From Microbulbifer celer (GTDB lineage Bacteria > Pseudomonadota > Gammaproteobacteria > Pseudomonadales > Cellvibrionaceae), in assembly GCF_020991125.1 (NCBI RefSeq), contig NZ_CP087715.1, positions 2,321,501 to 2,385,500 on the forward strand: 64,000 nucleotides of DNA, read 5' to 3'. Below the pieces are notes generated by a model. It was not told the origin of the DNA. It made no database searches and saw only the letters and a program-made list of their open reading frames with translations. The position numbers and the translations under genes were made by a program. The stretch's first letter is position 1. The number at the start of each line of letters is the position of its first letter. This document shows positions 11,161 through 20,442 of this stretch, piece by piece.

Positions 11161-11598
11161 CTAGCACGCGGTGGATCTATGGGCACAGTCTTTTCCGCTA
11201 TCTTCACGGCAATTTGAGCTGCAAAATTTAGTACGAATTTTAGCTCCCTGCACCGACATTGGCCTCCCTTCAATAGTTCTAGGCTCATACTTCGCGTGCA
11301 AAATTCTTTCAATGGCTATTTTACCAAACTGCTCTTCCGAATCTGACTCTGATACCACTGGATTTTCGACATAACCATGTTCGTTAATATTAAATTCAAC
11401 GATGACATACCCTTCGTAACCAGAGTCACACAGCTTCTTTGGATAGTAGCCCGCGGGCATATAAGTAAGAAATTTATCGTGAGTTATCGGATCAAAATCC
11501 ACAGGTAAATCATAATGGCGCTCGCGCTCAACCAGATAAGCTTGGTTAGTACATGAAGCCAAGAACAACCAAAATACCGCCAGAAAAATTACTCTCAT
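11161..11598 (-). CDS. Cassette lipoprotein with TonB C-terminal-like domain, 145 aa
   Basis: The signal peptide ends in the lipobox LASC (Cys about residue 16). Residues ~60-125 (YEGYVIVEFNINEHGYVEN, ILHAKYEPRTIEGRPM) fit a TonB C-terminal domain fold as found in energy-transducer-like proteins. It has no membrane anchor of the usual TonB type, so a periplasmic or outer-membrane lipoprotein is likelier. A function as transducer is not supported. Four Cys cluster at the C-terminus. Confidence 0.75.
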   Translation of the reverse strand: MRVIFLAVFWLFLASCTNQAYLVERERHYDLPVDFDPITHDKFLTYMPAGYYPKKLCDSGYEGYVIVEFNINEHGYVENPVVSESDSEEQFGKIAIERILHAKYEPRTIEGRPMSVQGAKIRTKFCSSNCREDSGKDCAHRSTAC

Positions 11599-11611
11599 GG
11601 TTAATTTTGCA

Positions 11612-11660
11612 CTCTAACGCCTAGATCACGCGCTTGTCGCCGTGCATCTTCTTGTTATGA
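11612..11660 (-). repeat. attC10 (short)
   Basis: 49 bp, ends CTCTAAC and GTTATGA, with a short paired core (GAT.ACG/CGT.ATC). The 112-aa gene reads into it, so its last ~10 residues are attC-encoded. Confidence 0.7.
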
Positions 11661-11959
11661 GCGCCCGACCTACTAATCTTAAAAATACCAATTGCAACAA
11701 CAAACATCCCCAGTTGAGAAAGATGTGCAGACAACTTATACCAGAATGGTAAGCAATCGTAGTATGAATGACCCGCAGCCCAACAATCCCCTATATCGCT
11801 CGGCATATTTGGAGCAACATATCCGTACTGCCCCACCAGAATGAACCCTGTTAAGAGCAAAAAACCAATCATCACCCGTCCGGATATTATTACCCAAACG
11901 GTGCTAGTAAAGATGGCTGCATGGCCAGCATAAACCAGATAAATTTCGAACTGCTCCAT
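11621..11959 (-). CDS. Cassette membrane protein, 112 aa
   Basis: Three membrane segments (AAIFTSTVWVIISGRVMIGFL region, FILVGQYGYVAP and LSQLGMFVVAIGIFKI), with two cysteines in the central loop. The ATG at 11959 has GGAG upstream; two upstream GTGs are in frame. The C-terminus runs into attC10. Function unknown. Confidence 0.75.
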   Translation of the reverse strand: MEQFEIYLVYAGHAAIFTSTVWVIISGRVMIGFLLLTGFILVGQYGYVAPNMPSDIGDCWAAGHSYYDCLPFWYKLSAHLSQLGMFVVAIGIFKISRSGAHNKKMHGDKRVI

Positions 11960-11974
11960 CACCACTCCATCAGC

Positions 11975-12082
11975 TCATAACGCTGAGCTCAGCGGCGGTT
12001 TACGCTGTTTATGCGCGAAGCGCATAGCGTAAGCCGTCCGGCCCAGGCGTCAGCCTGGGCGTACTGGAGCGAATTGTTATGA
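11975..12082 (-). repeat. attC11, subfamily IV
   Basis: 108 bp, ends TCATAAC and GTTATGA; nearly identical to attC6. Belongs to the 86-aa gene. Confidence 0.93.
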
Positions 12083-12088
12083 GTGTGG

Positions 12089-12349
12089 TTATCTCCATTG
12101 TGACATCCGTACCCATGCGACACTTGCAAATATACAAATGGCAAGCGGAAGATAAAAGAATATGTTAATAAATCTTCCCGTTAAATAAAACAGAAATGAT
12201 AGCGACAATGAAATAAAGAAGAACTTTCCTGTTTTAAAGAACTTGGCGACTTTTTCTTCGTTTTTAGTTAGCCACACCATGGCCAGAGGAATTCCAACTA
12301 AGAATGAAGCCAAGGTAAGCAATATAAAAATAGTACTTTCAAGCATCAA
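12089..12349 (-). CDS. Cassette membrane protein, 86 aa
   Basis: Hydrophobic protein with three membrane segments (IFILLTLASFLVGIPLAMVWL; FFISLSLSFLFYLTG; FFYLPLAICIFASVAWV) and a Lys-rich cytoplasmic loop. Function unknown. Confidence 0.75.
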   Translation of the reverse strand: MMLESTIFILLTLASFLVGIPLAMVWLTKNEEKVAKFFKTGKFFFISLSLSFLFYLTGRFINIFFYLPLAICIFASVAWVRMSQWR

Positions 12350-12371
12350 TTTTTTCTTTCACGGCTTGGAC

Positions 12372-12422
12372 TCATAACGCCAAGCGCAGCGGCCGAAGGT
12401 CCGCTGGCGCTACTTGTTAACT
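12372..12422 (-). repeat. attC12 (short)
   Basis: 51 bp, ends TCATAAC and GTTAACT. Core AGCGCAGCGGCC/GGTCCGCTGGCGCT is a compact palindrome. Belongs to the 89-aa gene. Confidence 0.85.
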
Positions 12423-12686
12423 CTCATTTTCTTGGACTTCCATTTCTTTGCTACTTAACCCTACAGAGTGAGGCATTACGTCGCTGCCCGACAGCCACCA
12501 CTCCTTTGTTACCCATGCCTGGCCATATTCATCGACTTCATATACCTGTAATACTTCGCCGATCATGGACATAACTTCAGACAATTCTTTTTCATCCAGA
12601 TGACTAAAGTCTGCTGGATCAAGGGATAGCACCCTTACAAAGCTATCCACTTTAACTTCTATTCCGTGCCTATCAGTTACTCTCAT
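12417..12686 (-). CDS. Cassette protein of unknown function, 89 aa
   Basis: A soluble acidic protein (MRVTDRHGIEVKVDSFVRVL; ...QVYEVDEYGQAWVTKEWW), probably a small beta-barrel-like fold by hydrophobic pattern only. It stops inside attC12. Confidence 0.75.
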   Translation of the reverse strand: MRVTDRHGIEVKVDSFVRVLSLDPADFSHLDEKELSEVMSMIGEVLQVYEVDEYGQAWVTKEWWLSGSDVMPHSVGLSSKEMEVQENES

Positions 12687-12703
12687 AGGTAATTCTTTCG
12701 TAG

Positions 12704-12822
12704 AGTTAACGCCGCGCTCAGCCGCAGCTTACTTTGGGCGCTTTGTTGCGCGAAAATAGGAGCGTAGCGACCGCGCAACAAAGTGCCCAAAGTAAGATGT
12801 CGGCTGCAGCGCTTGGTTATGG
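12704..12822 (-). repeat. attC13, subfamily I
   Basis: 119 bp, ends AGTTAAC and GTTATGG. Belongs to cassette N3. Confidence 0.93.
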
Positions 12823-13088
12823 CTGACGCTCTCCGAGGTACCTACTGGCAGCTACGGTGCCGCAGCCCATTAAAATCGAGGAAAGAACTCTGAACTTTCC
12901 CCAACCAATTATTCTCTTACTGGCACTCCACGTTACTACAGCGGAGTTGCCGAGATTCCTTTGGACTTAAACGAAAGCACTAGGAACGAATCTGTTGAAT
13001 TTTATCATGGCAAAAAGCCAAATACTGCGTGCCAAAATAGTGCTCAAAATTACACGCTGGCACAGACAACTAATTTTACGGCCCGGCA
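12823..13088 (-). ncRNA. ORF-less repeated cassette N3 (candidate structured RNA)
   Basis: Same order of hairpins as N1. The third stem has one mismatch (TTCCTA/AAGGAA, 5 bp left) while the fourth is perfect GGAAAG/CTTTCC. No ORF. Confidence 0.45.
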
Positions 13089-13164
13089 CCATAACGCTGC
13101 CAGCAGCGGCCGAGTGAAACGAGGTCCAGCCCCGCAGGGGCGATGCTGCCTGGCCTTGTTATAA
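13089..13164 (-). repeat. attC14
   Basis: 76 bp, ends CCATAAC and GTTATAA, with core GTCCAGCCCCGCAGGGGC. Related to attC34 (shares GGCCGAGTGAAACGAGGTCC). Belongs to the 69-aa gene. Confidence 0.88.
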
Positions 13165-13179
13165 GATTTAGGTACAGCA

Positions 13180-13389
13180 TTAATGCCCGCCTGAGTGTTT
13201 TTTGCTGCTCTTGCTTGTTACCCAAAGATATATGAGCAGCCCAAGGCTTACCAACAAGCACGCCGAAGAAATTTTGAACATGAGCTGTATGCCAGTATTG
13301 GGGCAGCCCCACATACAGGTAGACATTAACCCGACTACCGAAATAGCAAGAATAAATATATTTGCTAAAACTGCTAAGAAATATCTCAT
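13180..13389 (-). CDS. Cassette two-span membrane protein with CMWGCPNTGIQL motif, 69 aa
   Basis: Two membrane segments flank the conserved loop CMWGCPNTGIQL, which is repeated exactly in the 73-aa protein at 14349-14570. The two proteins are clear paralogues or independent captures of one family. Function unknown. Confidence 0.8.
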   Translation of the reverse strand: MRYFLAVLANIFILAISVVGLMSTCMWGCPNTGIQLMFKISSACLLVSLGLLIYLWVTSKSSKKHSGGH

Positions 13390-13401
13390 GGGTAAACGAG
13401 C

Positions 13402-13521
13402 TTATAACACCGGGCTCAGCGGCAGGCTGCAATATGTGCCTTTTTGTGCGATTTTGGGAGCGCAGCGACCCGCACAAAAAGGTGCATATTGTAGACTGTC
13501 CGCTGCAGCCCCTGGTTAAAT
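13402..13521 (-). repeat. attC15
   Basis: 120 bp, ends TTATAAC and GTTAAAT, with arms CAATATGTGCCTTTTTGTGC/GCACAAAAAGGTGCATATTG. Belongs to the 100-aa gene. Confidence 0.9.
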
Positions 13522-13524
13522 TTT

Positions 13525-13827
13525 TCAGGCAGTGAGATATAAACCCTGCTGCCCCATTGCTACAACAGAAATCTCAAAGGAAAGTACAGCAAAAGCAGAT
13601 AATATGTGATGTTTCCAAAGACAATTATCTCTTCTGGTGTAGATCCCATAGGAAACCTGTCCGAAAGCTATAACCCAGCCGAGATAGAACCAACCCAGAC
13701 CAGTAATATACAGAAAGCCCCCAGTTTGGCTACTCACATCTTCACTAACCAAAAAGTATCCGGATAAAAATAGAAAGAAAGCGATCGCTGACAATATTAC
13801 CGGTATGTATATCCAGAATCTCGTCAC
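13525..13827 (-). CDS. Cassette membrane protein, 100 aa
   Basis: Three hydrophobic segments (FWIYIPVILSAIAFFLFLSG; ITGLGWFYLGWVIAFG; HILSAFAVLSFEISVVAM). AT-rich. Function unknown. Confidence 0.75.
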   Translation of the reverse strand: MTRFWIYIPVILSAIAFFLFLSGYFLVSEDVSSQTGGFLYITGLGWFYLGWVIAFGQVSYGIYTRRDNCLWKHHILSAFAVLSFEISVVAMGQQGLYLTA

Positions 13828-13840
13828 TTTTCTTCCTAAA

Positions 13841-13959
13841 ATTTAACGCCGCGCTCAGCCGCAGCTTACTTTGGGCGCTTTGTTGCGCGAAAATAGGAGT
13901 GTAGCGACTGCGCAACAAAGTGCCCAAAGTAAGATGTCGGTTGCAGCGCCTGGTTATGG
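13841..13959 (-). repeat. attC16, subfamily I
   Basis: 119 bp, ends ATTTAAC and GTTATGG. Belongs to cassette N4. Confidence 0.93.
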
Positions 13960-14223
13960 CTGACGCGCTCCGTAATACCTACTGGCACCGATGGCTCCCG
14001 GCTTATTAAAGACACGGAAAGAATGCAAAATTTCCGCATCTACTCATTATCTTACTGGCACTCCACATTACTGCAGAGGACTTTCCGCGATTCCTATGAA
14101 CTTAAACGAAAGCACTAGGAACGAAACTGCTTGATCTTATCATGGCAAATAGCCACATGCTGCGGGCCAAAACAGTGTTCAAAATTACACGCTAGCACAA
14201 GCAACAAATTTTACGGCCCGGCC
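13960..14223 (-). ncRNA. ORF-less repeated cassette N4 (candidate structured RNA)
   Basis: Near-identical to N2, including the CGGAAA/TTTCCG variant of the last stem, so N2 and N4 are a recent duplicate pair. No ORF. Confidence 0.5.
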
Positions 14224-14334
14224 CCATAACGTTGCCAGCAGGGGCGGCCGTAGCGTTTTTTGCGCGAAGCGCATTGCGTAGGCCGTCCCGCGGAGGCGCG
14301 CAGCGCCGGAGCAAACTGCCTGGCCTGGTTATAA
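14224..14334 (-). repeat. attC17
   Basis: 111 bp, ends CCATAAC and GTTATAA, with GGCGGCCGTAGCG/CATTGCGTAGGCCGTC arms. Belongs to the 73-aa gene. Confidence 0.88.
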
Positions 14335-14348
14335 GGCTGTGGCACGGT

Positions 14349-14570
14349 CTAGCTTTTTTTGCTTGCGCCATGACCACTCTTATACCTACAAAACCTGATG
14401 GTTTTATAAATGAAATACAAAAACAACACCGTAAGTACTGCCGTACTTAACTTCAGAAACAGCTGAATCCCTGTGTTTGGACAGCCCCACATACAGGCTG
14501 AAAGTAACGATACAAAAGAGAGCGCCAGCAGCAAAAAAGTTACGACACCTCCAGCTACAAACAGCTTCAT
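14349..14570 (-). CDS. Cassette two-span membrane protein with CMWGCPNTGIQL motif, 73 aa
   Basis: Paralogue of the 69-aa product at 13180-13389, with the same loop and different flanking helices and tail (RYKSGHGASKKS). ATG at 14570. Function unknown. Confidence 0.8.
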   Translation of the reverse strand: MKLFVAGGVVTFLLLALSFVSLLSACMWGCPNTGIQLFLKLSTAVLTVLFLYFIYKTIRFCRYKSGHGASKKS

Positions 14571-14580
14571 TTTCTATGCC

Positions 14581-14664
14581 TTATAACGCCGCCAGCATGC
14601 GCGGCTTTGTAATGGAGGCGCAGCCGCAATGGAAAAGCCGTCGCCGTGCCTGGCATTGTTAAGC
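14581..14664 (-). repeat. attC18
   Basis: 84 bp, ends TTATAAC and GTTAAGC, with arms GCGGCTTTGTAATGGAGGCG/CGCAATGGAAAAGCCGTCGC. Belongs to the interrupted HEPN-like gene. Confidence 0.88.
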
Positions 14665-14790
14665 ATTTACGACCCACGCATCGTTGTGCTGAAAGTAATC
14701 GAACAAAAACACGGCCTGCTCCAAACCGAATATAAAATGCTTTAGCTCTTTGAACTGCATTCGTTCGCTAAACTCGACACCTTGTAGTGG

Positions 14791-15968
<1,178 letters not shown>

Positions 15969-16395
15969 TAATTCACCTGATCTCGTTGAGCATGATAATA
16001 TCACTCAAAGTCAGGTGGCCAAATTCAGTGTGCCACTACACCTAAACTGCCTATTAAGGCTTGGTTTTCCAGAAGCTCATGGGCAGCATTATTTCTGTCT
16101 TTCACCACTTGCTTAAGTAGCTCTGTGTAATCCGACCTCAAGCCAACATTTTCAAGTCTCACCCGTGCCTGCCCAAGTGTTAGTTTTTCTGTATCTTCTT
16201 CCGGTACGTTGAACCTTTCTTCAAGAAGCCTCTTAAGCGCAAACTCAAGTATTTGAGCCGTACCAAGGTAGATAGAGAAACACTCCAAGAAGGACTTACG
16301 TTCATACTTTTCCATTCTTCGGAAAACTTCACTCTGGACATCATCACCTGATAGCTCTTCTTTGTCATAGATGCTGCTCATGATGCCTCCTTGAT

Positions 16396-16512
16396 ACTTA
16401 ACGCCGCGCTCAGGGGCGGCTTGCGCTGTGCGCATTTTGCGCGAAAATGGGAGCGTAGCGACCGCGCAAAAGGTGCACAGCGTAAGGCGTCCCCTGCAGC
16501 GCTTTGTTAGCG
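16396..16512 (-). repeat. attC19, subfamily I-like variant
   Basis: 117 bp, ends ACTTAAC and GTTAGCG, with arms GGCTTGCGCTGTGCGCATTT/AGGTGCACAGCGTAAGGCG. Belongs to an ORF-less cassette. Confidence 0.9.
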
Positions 16513-16803
16513 CGATGATGAAACGACATACTTCGCTCCGTGTGCGAGCTGGCCGCAACCACTTAACCCCACCGAATTACGCAGCGGGCTCAGCTTGGAA
16601 TGCAAGCTTTCCGCAACCGCCACACCGAACCTGGCAATGACTCTCAGAGCCGCTTCCAGAAAATGCTTTTAGAATCTATACCACCGAATTCCAAATGAAC
16701 ACATTTTGTGCCAACGCTTCAGCGATTGTACTTTGAAACGCAGGACTTTCTGCTCGATGCCGACCACTCAATTTTATTTAAAAAGCGGCGACACTCTTAA
16801 AAA
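16513..16803 (-). other. ORF-less cassette, unrelated to N1-N9
   Basis: About 290 bp between attC19 and attC20. I find no plausible ORF on the minus strand; the longest ATG frame stops within about ten codons. Sequence does not match the N family. Confidence 0.55.
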
Positions 16804-16922
16804 CGCTAACGCCGCGCTCAGCCGCAGCTTACTTTGGGCGCTTTGTTGCGCGAAAATAGGAGCGTAGCGACTGCGCAACAAAGTGCTCAAAGTAAGATGT
16901 CGGTTGCAGCGCCTGGTTATGG
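16804..16922 (-). repeat. attC20, subfamily I
   Basis: 119 bp, ends CGCTAAC and GTTATGG. Belongs to cassette N5. Confidence 0.93.
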
Positions 16923-17188
16923 CTGACGCGCTCCAAAGTACCTACGGGCACTGAATGCGCAGAAGCTCCTTAAAAACGAGGAAAGAACTTCCAGCTTCCC
17001 CCAACCAATTATTCTTTTATTGGCACTCCACGTTACTGCAGTGGAGTTTCCGCGATTCCTATGAACTTAAACGAAAGCACTAGGAACGAAACTGATTGAT
17101 TTTATCACGGCAGATAGCCGAATGCTGCCTGCCAAAACAGTGCTCTAAACTACGAGCTGGCAAAGACAACTAATTTTACGGCTCGGCA
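16923..17188 (-). ncRNA. ORF-less repeated cassette N5 (candidate structured RNA)
   Basis: Key covariation copy. The second hairpin is CGGC/GCCG where N1, N2, N3, N4 and N6 have TGGC/GCCA, a compensated T-A to C-G change. The fourth stem pairs through a G-U wobble in minus-strand RNA. No ORF. Confidence 0.55.
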
Positions 17189-17307
17189 CCATAACGCCGC
17201 GCTCAGCCGCAGCTTACTTTGGGCGCATTGTTGCGCGAAAATAGGAGCGTAGCGACTGCGCAACAAAGTGCCCAAAGTAAGATGTCGGTTGCAGCGCCTG
17301 GTTATGG
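17189..17307 (-). repeat. attC21, subfamily I
   Basis: 119 bp, ends CCATAAC and GTTATGG. Belongs to cassette N6. Confidence 0.93.
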
Positions 17308-17573
17308 CTGACGCGCTCCGAAGTACCTACTGGCACTGAATGCGCCGAAGCTCCTTAAAAACGAGGAAAGAACTTCCGACTTCCCCCAACCAATTACTCT
17401 CTTATTGGCACCCCACGTTGCTGCCGCAGAGTTGCCGCGGTTCCCATGAACTTAAACGGAAGCACTAGGAACGAAACTGTATGATTTTATCATGGCAAAA
17501 AGCCAAATACTGCGTGCCAAAACAGTGCTCTAAATTACACGCTGGCACAGACAACTATTTTTACGGCCCGGAA
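17308..17573 (-). ncRNA. ORF-less repeated cassette N6 (candidate structured RNA)
   Basis: Directly abuts N5, giving a tandem pair. The third stem TTCCTA/TGGGAA and fourth stem GGGAAG/CTTTCC both rely on one G-U pair that exists only in the minus-strand transcript. No ORF. Confidence 0.5.
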
Positions 17574-17717
17574 CCATAACGCCCGCAGCAGGGGCGACCA
17601 ATGCTGTGCACATTTTGTGCGAAACTGGGAGCGCAGCGACCCGCACACAATGTGCACAGCGTTGGGCGTCCCGCGAAGGCCTGAAGGGCCGTAGCAAACT
17701 GCCTGCGTTTGTTAAAT
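17574..17717 (-). repeat. attC22, subfamily II
   Basis: 144 bp, ends CCATAAC and GTTAAAT. Belongs to the 118-aa gene. Confidence 0.93.
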
Positions 17718-17720
17718 GTA

Positions 17721-18077
17721 TTACTCATTGAGTTGATTTCCCCACTTCAAGTTTATTGTGGGTTTAAGTTGAAACTCAAAATCTAGCAATTTTGTTGACG
17801 GGCGGAATGTAGCGACCATTTTTTCGGTACCCCGTTCCGATATTACCTTTAGCCCAACTATACCTTCCAGATTGAGTGAAGCTACAAGAACCCCCGCCTT
17901 TTCCCATATAAGGACTACTTGTCCGTACCCTGGTTCAATCGCACAATAGATTTTGTTATCGCCACGTTCGGTTCGATAGGTAAGCCGGTTATAAAACCAA
18001 GGCACATCTCGATCAGTAAGCTCCGGCTCTGCCGCAAAAAGACCTATGAGTTCGTATAATTCGGGAAAATCTTCCAT
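17721..18077 (-). CDS. Cassette protein of unknown function, 118 aa
   Basis: The ATG at 18077 (MEDFPELYELIGLFAAEPEL) starts just after attC23; further upstream in-frame codons are attC sequence. A soluble alpha/beta protein with PWFYNRLTYRTERGDNKIYC and a beta-rich C-terminus (LDFEFQLKPTINLKWGNQL). It feels like a recurrent cassette/immunity-type family, but I cannot name it. Confidence 0.75.
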   Translation of the reverse strand: MEDFPELYELIGLFAAEPELTDRDVPWFYNRLTYRTERGDNKIYCAIEPGYGQVVLIWEKAGVLVASLNLEGIVGLKVISERGTEKMVATFRPSTKLLDFEFQLKPTINLKWGNQLNE

Positions 18078-18088
18078 GCTAACCTGAC

Positions 18089-18208
18089 ATTTAACGCCCA
18101 GCGCAGGCGCAGCCAGCGCGGAGCGCATTTTGTGTTAATGTTTGAGCGCCAGCGAGTAACACAAAAGGTGCGTAGCGTTGGCTGTCGCTCTGCCGCTGCT
18201 TGTTAACT
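18089..18208 (-). repeat. attC23, subfamily III
   Basis: 120 bp, ends ATTTAAC and GTTAACT. Belongs to the Tse2/Tsi2-like two-gene cassette. Confidence 0.93.
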
Positions 18209-18442
18209 TTACAGGGCCTCGCGGGAGAAGTTGACGATGTTCTCGCCATACTTCTCTATTGCTTTTTCTCTTAGCGGATCTAAAAGCAGCCTTACCTCAA
18301 TTAAGTCATTACCAATATCTGCTATTTCATCTTCATCATTAGATGTTTCACAAATTTTTGACATTCTTGACTCTAGCTCACACAGCGCCTCTAGAACAAT
18401 CTTTACTTCGGACTCAACAAGAGAAAATTCAAATTTTTTCAT
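18209..18442 (-). CDS. Tsi2-like immunity/antitoxin protein, 77 aa
   Basis: A short acidic all-helical protein (MKKFEFSLVESEVKIVLEAL...ADIGNDLIEVRLLLDPLREK). Its ATG overlaps the stop of the upstream Tse2-like frame (ATGA). Size (77 aa, equal to Pseudomonas Tsi2), helical two-helix character and position beside a Tse2-like gene support an immunity role; sequence similarity alone is weak. Its frame is intact although the toxin is not. Confidence 0.6.
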   Translation of the reverse strand: MKKFEFSLVESEVKIVLEALCELESRMSKICETSNDEDEIADIGNDLIEVRLLLDPLREKAIEKYGENIVNFSREAL

Positions 18443-18828
18443 ACGGCTTGACCTTCTTTCTTAAAGACTCTTGTTGCAGAAAGAGCCATCTCCTCAAGTA
18501 AGCCTTTGTATTTATCCAAGGGCATATTTTGAACAGGTGAAATACAATAGTGGTGAGGCTTATCTTGAACCATTTTCTACCCGATGGGTGGGCGTGTGTT
18601 TGGAGAAAAGCGCCACACCCAACCAGTCATCGGCGACTTCTTAATACCCTCAAGATCAAAAACGCTGATGCCTTTTCCGTTGGCAATAATTACCGTAATG
18701 CCGTTGACGTCCATTGTATCTATATCTCTTGGTCTGATATTCCCCAGCTTAGGGGAGGAGGAATTTCAAAGACGAAATAGCTCTTCTGGAAGAATGTAAA
18801 ACTCTTGTGGGAACATGATGAACTCCAT
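18439..18828 (-). pseudogene. Tse2-like ADP-ribosyltransferase toxin gene with two in-frame stop codons
   Basis: One frame from the ATG at 18828 (MEFIMFPQEFYILPEELFRL) continues through a TGA at 18766-18768 and a TAG at 18577-18579 to a TGA at 18439-18441, 129 sense-equivalent codons. Between the stops it reads DVNGITVIIANGKGISVFDL and SPMTGWVWRF; after TAG it reads KMVQDKPHHYCISPVQNMPL and YKGLLEEMALSATRVFKK. GISVFD, the KPHHY block and the P-L-x-x-YKGLLE helix resemble Tse2-family toxins (GTSVFD, ATHYTIMPAKPM in Pseudomonas Tse2). The frame is otherwise uninterrupted, so two nonsense changes inactivated it. Confidence 0.65.
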
Positions 18829-18839
18829 TTCATGGGAAA

Positions 18840-18983
18840 AGTTAACGCCCGCAGCAGGGGCGACCAATGCTGTGCACTTATTGTGCGAAAATGGGAGCGC
18901 AGCGACCCGCACAATAAGTGCACAGCGTTGGGCGTCCCGCGGAAGCCCGAAGGGCTGGAGCAAACTGCCTGCGATTGTTAGTG
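18840..18983 (-). repeat. attC24, subfamily II
   Basis: 144 bp, ends AGTTAAC and GTTAGTG, with the central arms changed together (CACTTATTGTG/CACAATAAGTG). Belongs to the 121-aa secreted protein. Confidence 0.93.
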
Positions 18984-18986
18984 TTT

Positions 18987-19352
18987 TCACTCTCCGTACC
19001 AGCCAGACCAACTATTTGGCTCTGGATACTTTTCCTTATAGCTTTTGAGTTCCACCTCTGAAGCGTATCTTAAGTAAGGCCAGACATACTCCATAAGGTA
19101 CGTTTCACCCTCACCCATACGCCAGAATATATCGTTACTAGAATATTCGGGATACTTTATCCAAGGGGGCTCAGGAGGATTATCTTTTAACACTTTCTGG
19201 AACTTATCTCGGCGATCTTTTTCAGCCTTGGCTTGTCTTTCAAGATGCTTTTCCCAGATTTCTTTGCTCATACCGACAGGTGGTTCTGAGCTAGACGAAC
19301 TCATTGCAACTTCCGCAAAAAATAATGATAAACATACGATGATAATTTTCAT
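18987..19352 (-). CDS. Cassette secreted protein, 121 aa
   Basis: The ATG at 19352 begins a signal peptide (MKIIIVCLSLFFAEVAMSSS) followed by a charged, aromatic-rich mature part (EIWEKHLERQAKAEKDRR; YLMEYVWPYLRYASEVELKS). The longer upstream frame is attC translation and is excluded. Probably periplasmic; function unknown. Confidence 0.75.
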   Translation of the reverse strand: MKIIIVCLSLFFAEVAMSSSSSEPPVGMSKEIWEKHLERQAKAEKDRRDKFQKVLKDNPPEPPWIKYPEYSSNDIFWRMGEGETYLMEYVWPYLRYASEVELKSYKEKYPEPNSWSGWYGE

Positions 19353-19358
19353 GCTGTA

Positions 19359-19477
19359 CACTAACGCCGCGCTCAGCCGCAGCTTACTTTGGGCGCTTTG
19401 TTGCGCGAAAATAGGAGCGTAGCGACTGCGCAACAAAGTGCCCAAAGTAAGATGTCGGTTGCAGCGACTGGTTATGG
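19359..19477 (-). repeat. attC25, subfamily I
   Basis: 119 bp, ends CACTAAC and GTTATGG. Belongs to cassette N7. Confidence 0.93.
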
Positions 19478-19743
19478 CTGACGCGCTCCGAAATACCTAC
19501 GGGCACCGAATGCGCCGAAGCTCCTTAAAAACGAGGAAAGAACTTCCAGCTTTCCCCAACCAATTATTCTCTTATTGGCACTCCACGTCACTGTAGCGGA
19601 TTTACCGCGATTCCTACGAACTTGAACGAAAGCACCAGGAACGAAACTGCTTGATTTTATCACGGCAGAAAACCGGATGCTGCGTGCCAAAACAGAGCTG
19701 TAAATTACACGTTGGCACAGACAACCATTTTTACGGCCCGGCA
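19478..19743 (-). ncRNA. ORF-less repeated cassette N7 (candidate structured RNA)
   Basis: Base-for-base identical to N8 as read here. A 91-codon frame (MVPGRKNGCLCQRV...) is open in N7 and N8 only and is broken in all other copies, so it is probably not a gene. Stems: GTGCCA/TGGCAC, CGG/CCG, TTCCTG/TAGGAA (G-U) and GGAAAG/CTTTCC followed by TCGTTTTTAA. Confidence 0.5.
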
Positions 19744-19860
19744 CCATAACGCCGCAATCAGTCGCGGCTTACTTTGTGCGCTTTTTGCACGAAAATGGGA
19801 GCGCAGCGACCGTGCAAAAAGTGCACAAAGTAAGCCGTCGGCTGCATTGCTTTGTTAGCA
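19744..19860 (-). repeat. attC26, subfamily I-like variant
   Basis: 117 bp, ends CCATAAC and GTTAGCA, with arms GGCTTACTTTGTGCGCTTTT/AAAAGTGCACAAAGTAAGCC. Belongs to the 151-aa gene. Confidence 0.9.
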
Positions 19861-20310
19861 CTGACGCTGCCTATTTTCTTTGTTTAAGTCTTTGATGCCC
19901 GGAGCATTAGCCACAAGCTTTTTTCCTAAAGCATTGGGTAATCCGATGAATAGGGTTGCACTACTATCCCAGCATACAATTTCAAACTGGGAATCTTGAA
20001 GCTGTTTTTCTGGCTCCCCTTCCCAGAACTCGGGATTTCCATCTGCAAATGGTTTGTCTGTGGTAAATGGCTCAGTTCCTTTTGGAAATGCTGAAAGTAC
20101 AGACCAAACAAACTGATAGTCAAATTCTTTAAGCTTTGCGGTTAGCTCTTCACCAAGCACCCATGAGGGATCATCCAGCTCTGGCCAAGCTCCTTCTATA
20201 TCGGAGATATGCCAATCATAATTTTTTAGATCGATTTCAAGCCAACGAGCCACATCAGTCATGCTCGTATAGAAATCAACTTCCGATGTGTTTTCCTGTA
20301 TGTAGTTCAT
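19855..20310 (-). CDS. Cassette protein of unknown function, 151 aa
   Basis: A soluble, acidic, Trp-rich protein (DVARWLEIDLKNYDWHISDI; FQIEVCWDSSATLFIGLP-like C-half). It has no signal or membrane span. ATG at 20310; the stop lies in attC26. The Trp-rich acidic style is common among immunity-type proteins, but no family is assigned. Confidence 0.78.
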   Translation of the reverse strand: MNYIQENTSEVDFYTSMTDVARWLEIDLKNYDWHISDIEGAWPELDDPSWVLGEELTAKLKEFDYQFVWSVLSAFPKGTEPFTTDKPFADGNPEFWEGEPEKQLQDSQFEIVCWDSSATLFIGLPNALGKKLVANAPGIKDLNKENRQRQC

Positions 20311-20323
20311 GGTTCGTTTTGAG

Positions 20324-20442
20324 TGCTAACGCCGCGCACAGGGGCGGCTTACTTTATGCGCGTTTTGCGCGAAAATGGGAGCGCAGCGACCAGCGCAAGA
20401 CGTGCATAAAGTAAGCCGTCCCTTTGCTGCGCTTTGTTAGGC
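20324..20442 (-). repeat. attC27, subfamily I-like variant
   Basis: 119 bp, ends TGCTAAC and GTTAGGC, with arms GGCTTACTTTATGCGCGTTT/CGTGCATAAAGTAAGCC. Belongs to the NTF2-like gene. Confidence 0.9.

Noticed and set aside
19472..19747. A 91-codon frame (MVPGRKNGCLCQ...) in N7 and N8 as a real protein
   Set aside because: Open only in the two identical copies. In the other copies where I followed it, the same frame stops early (for example after 15 codons in N1), which argues against a protein.
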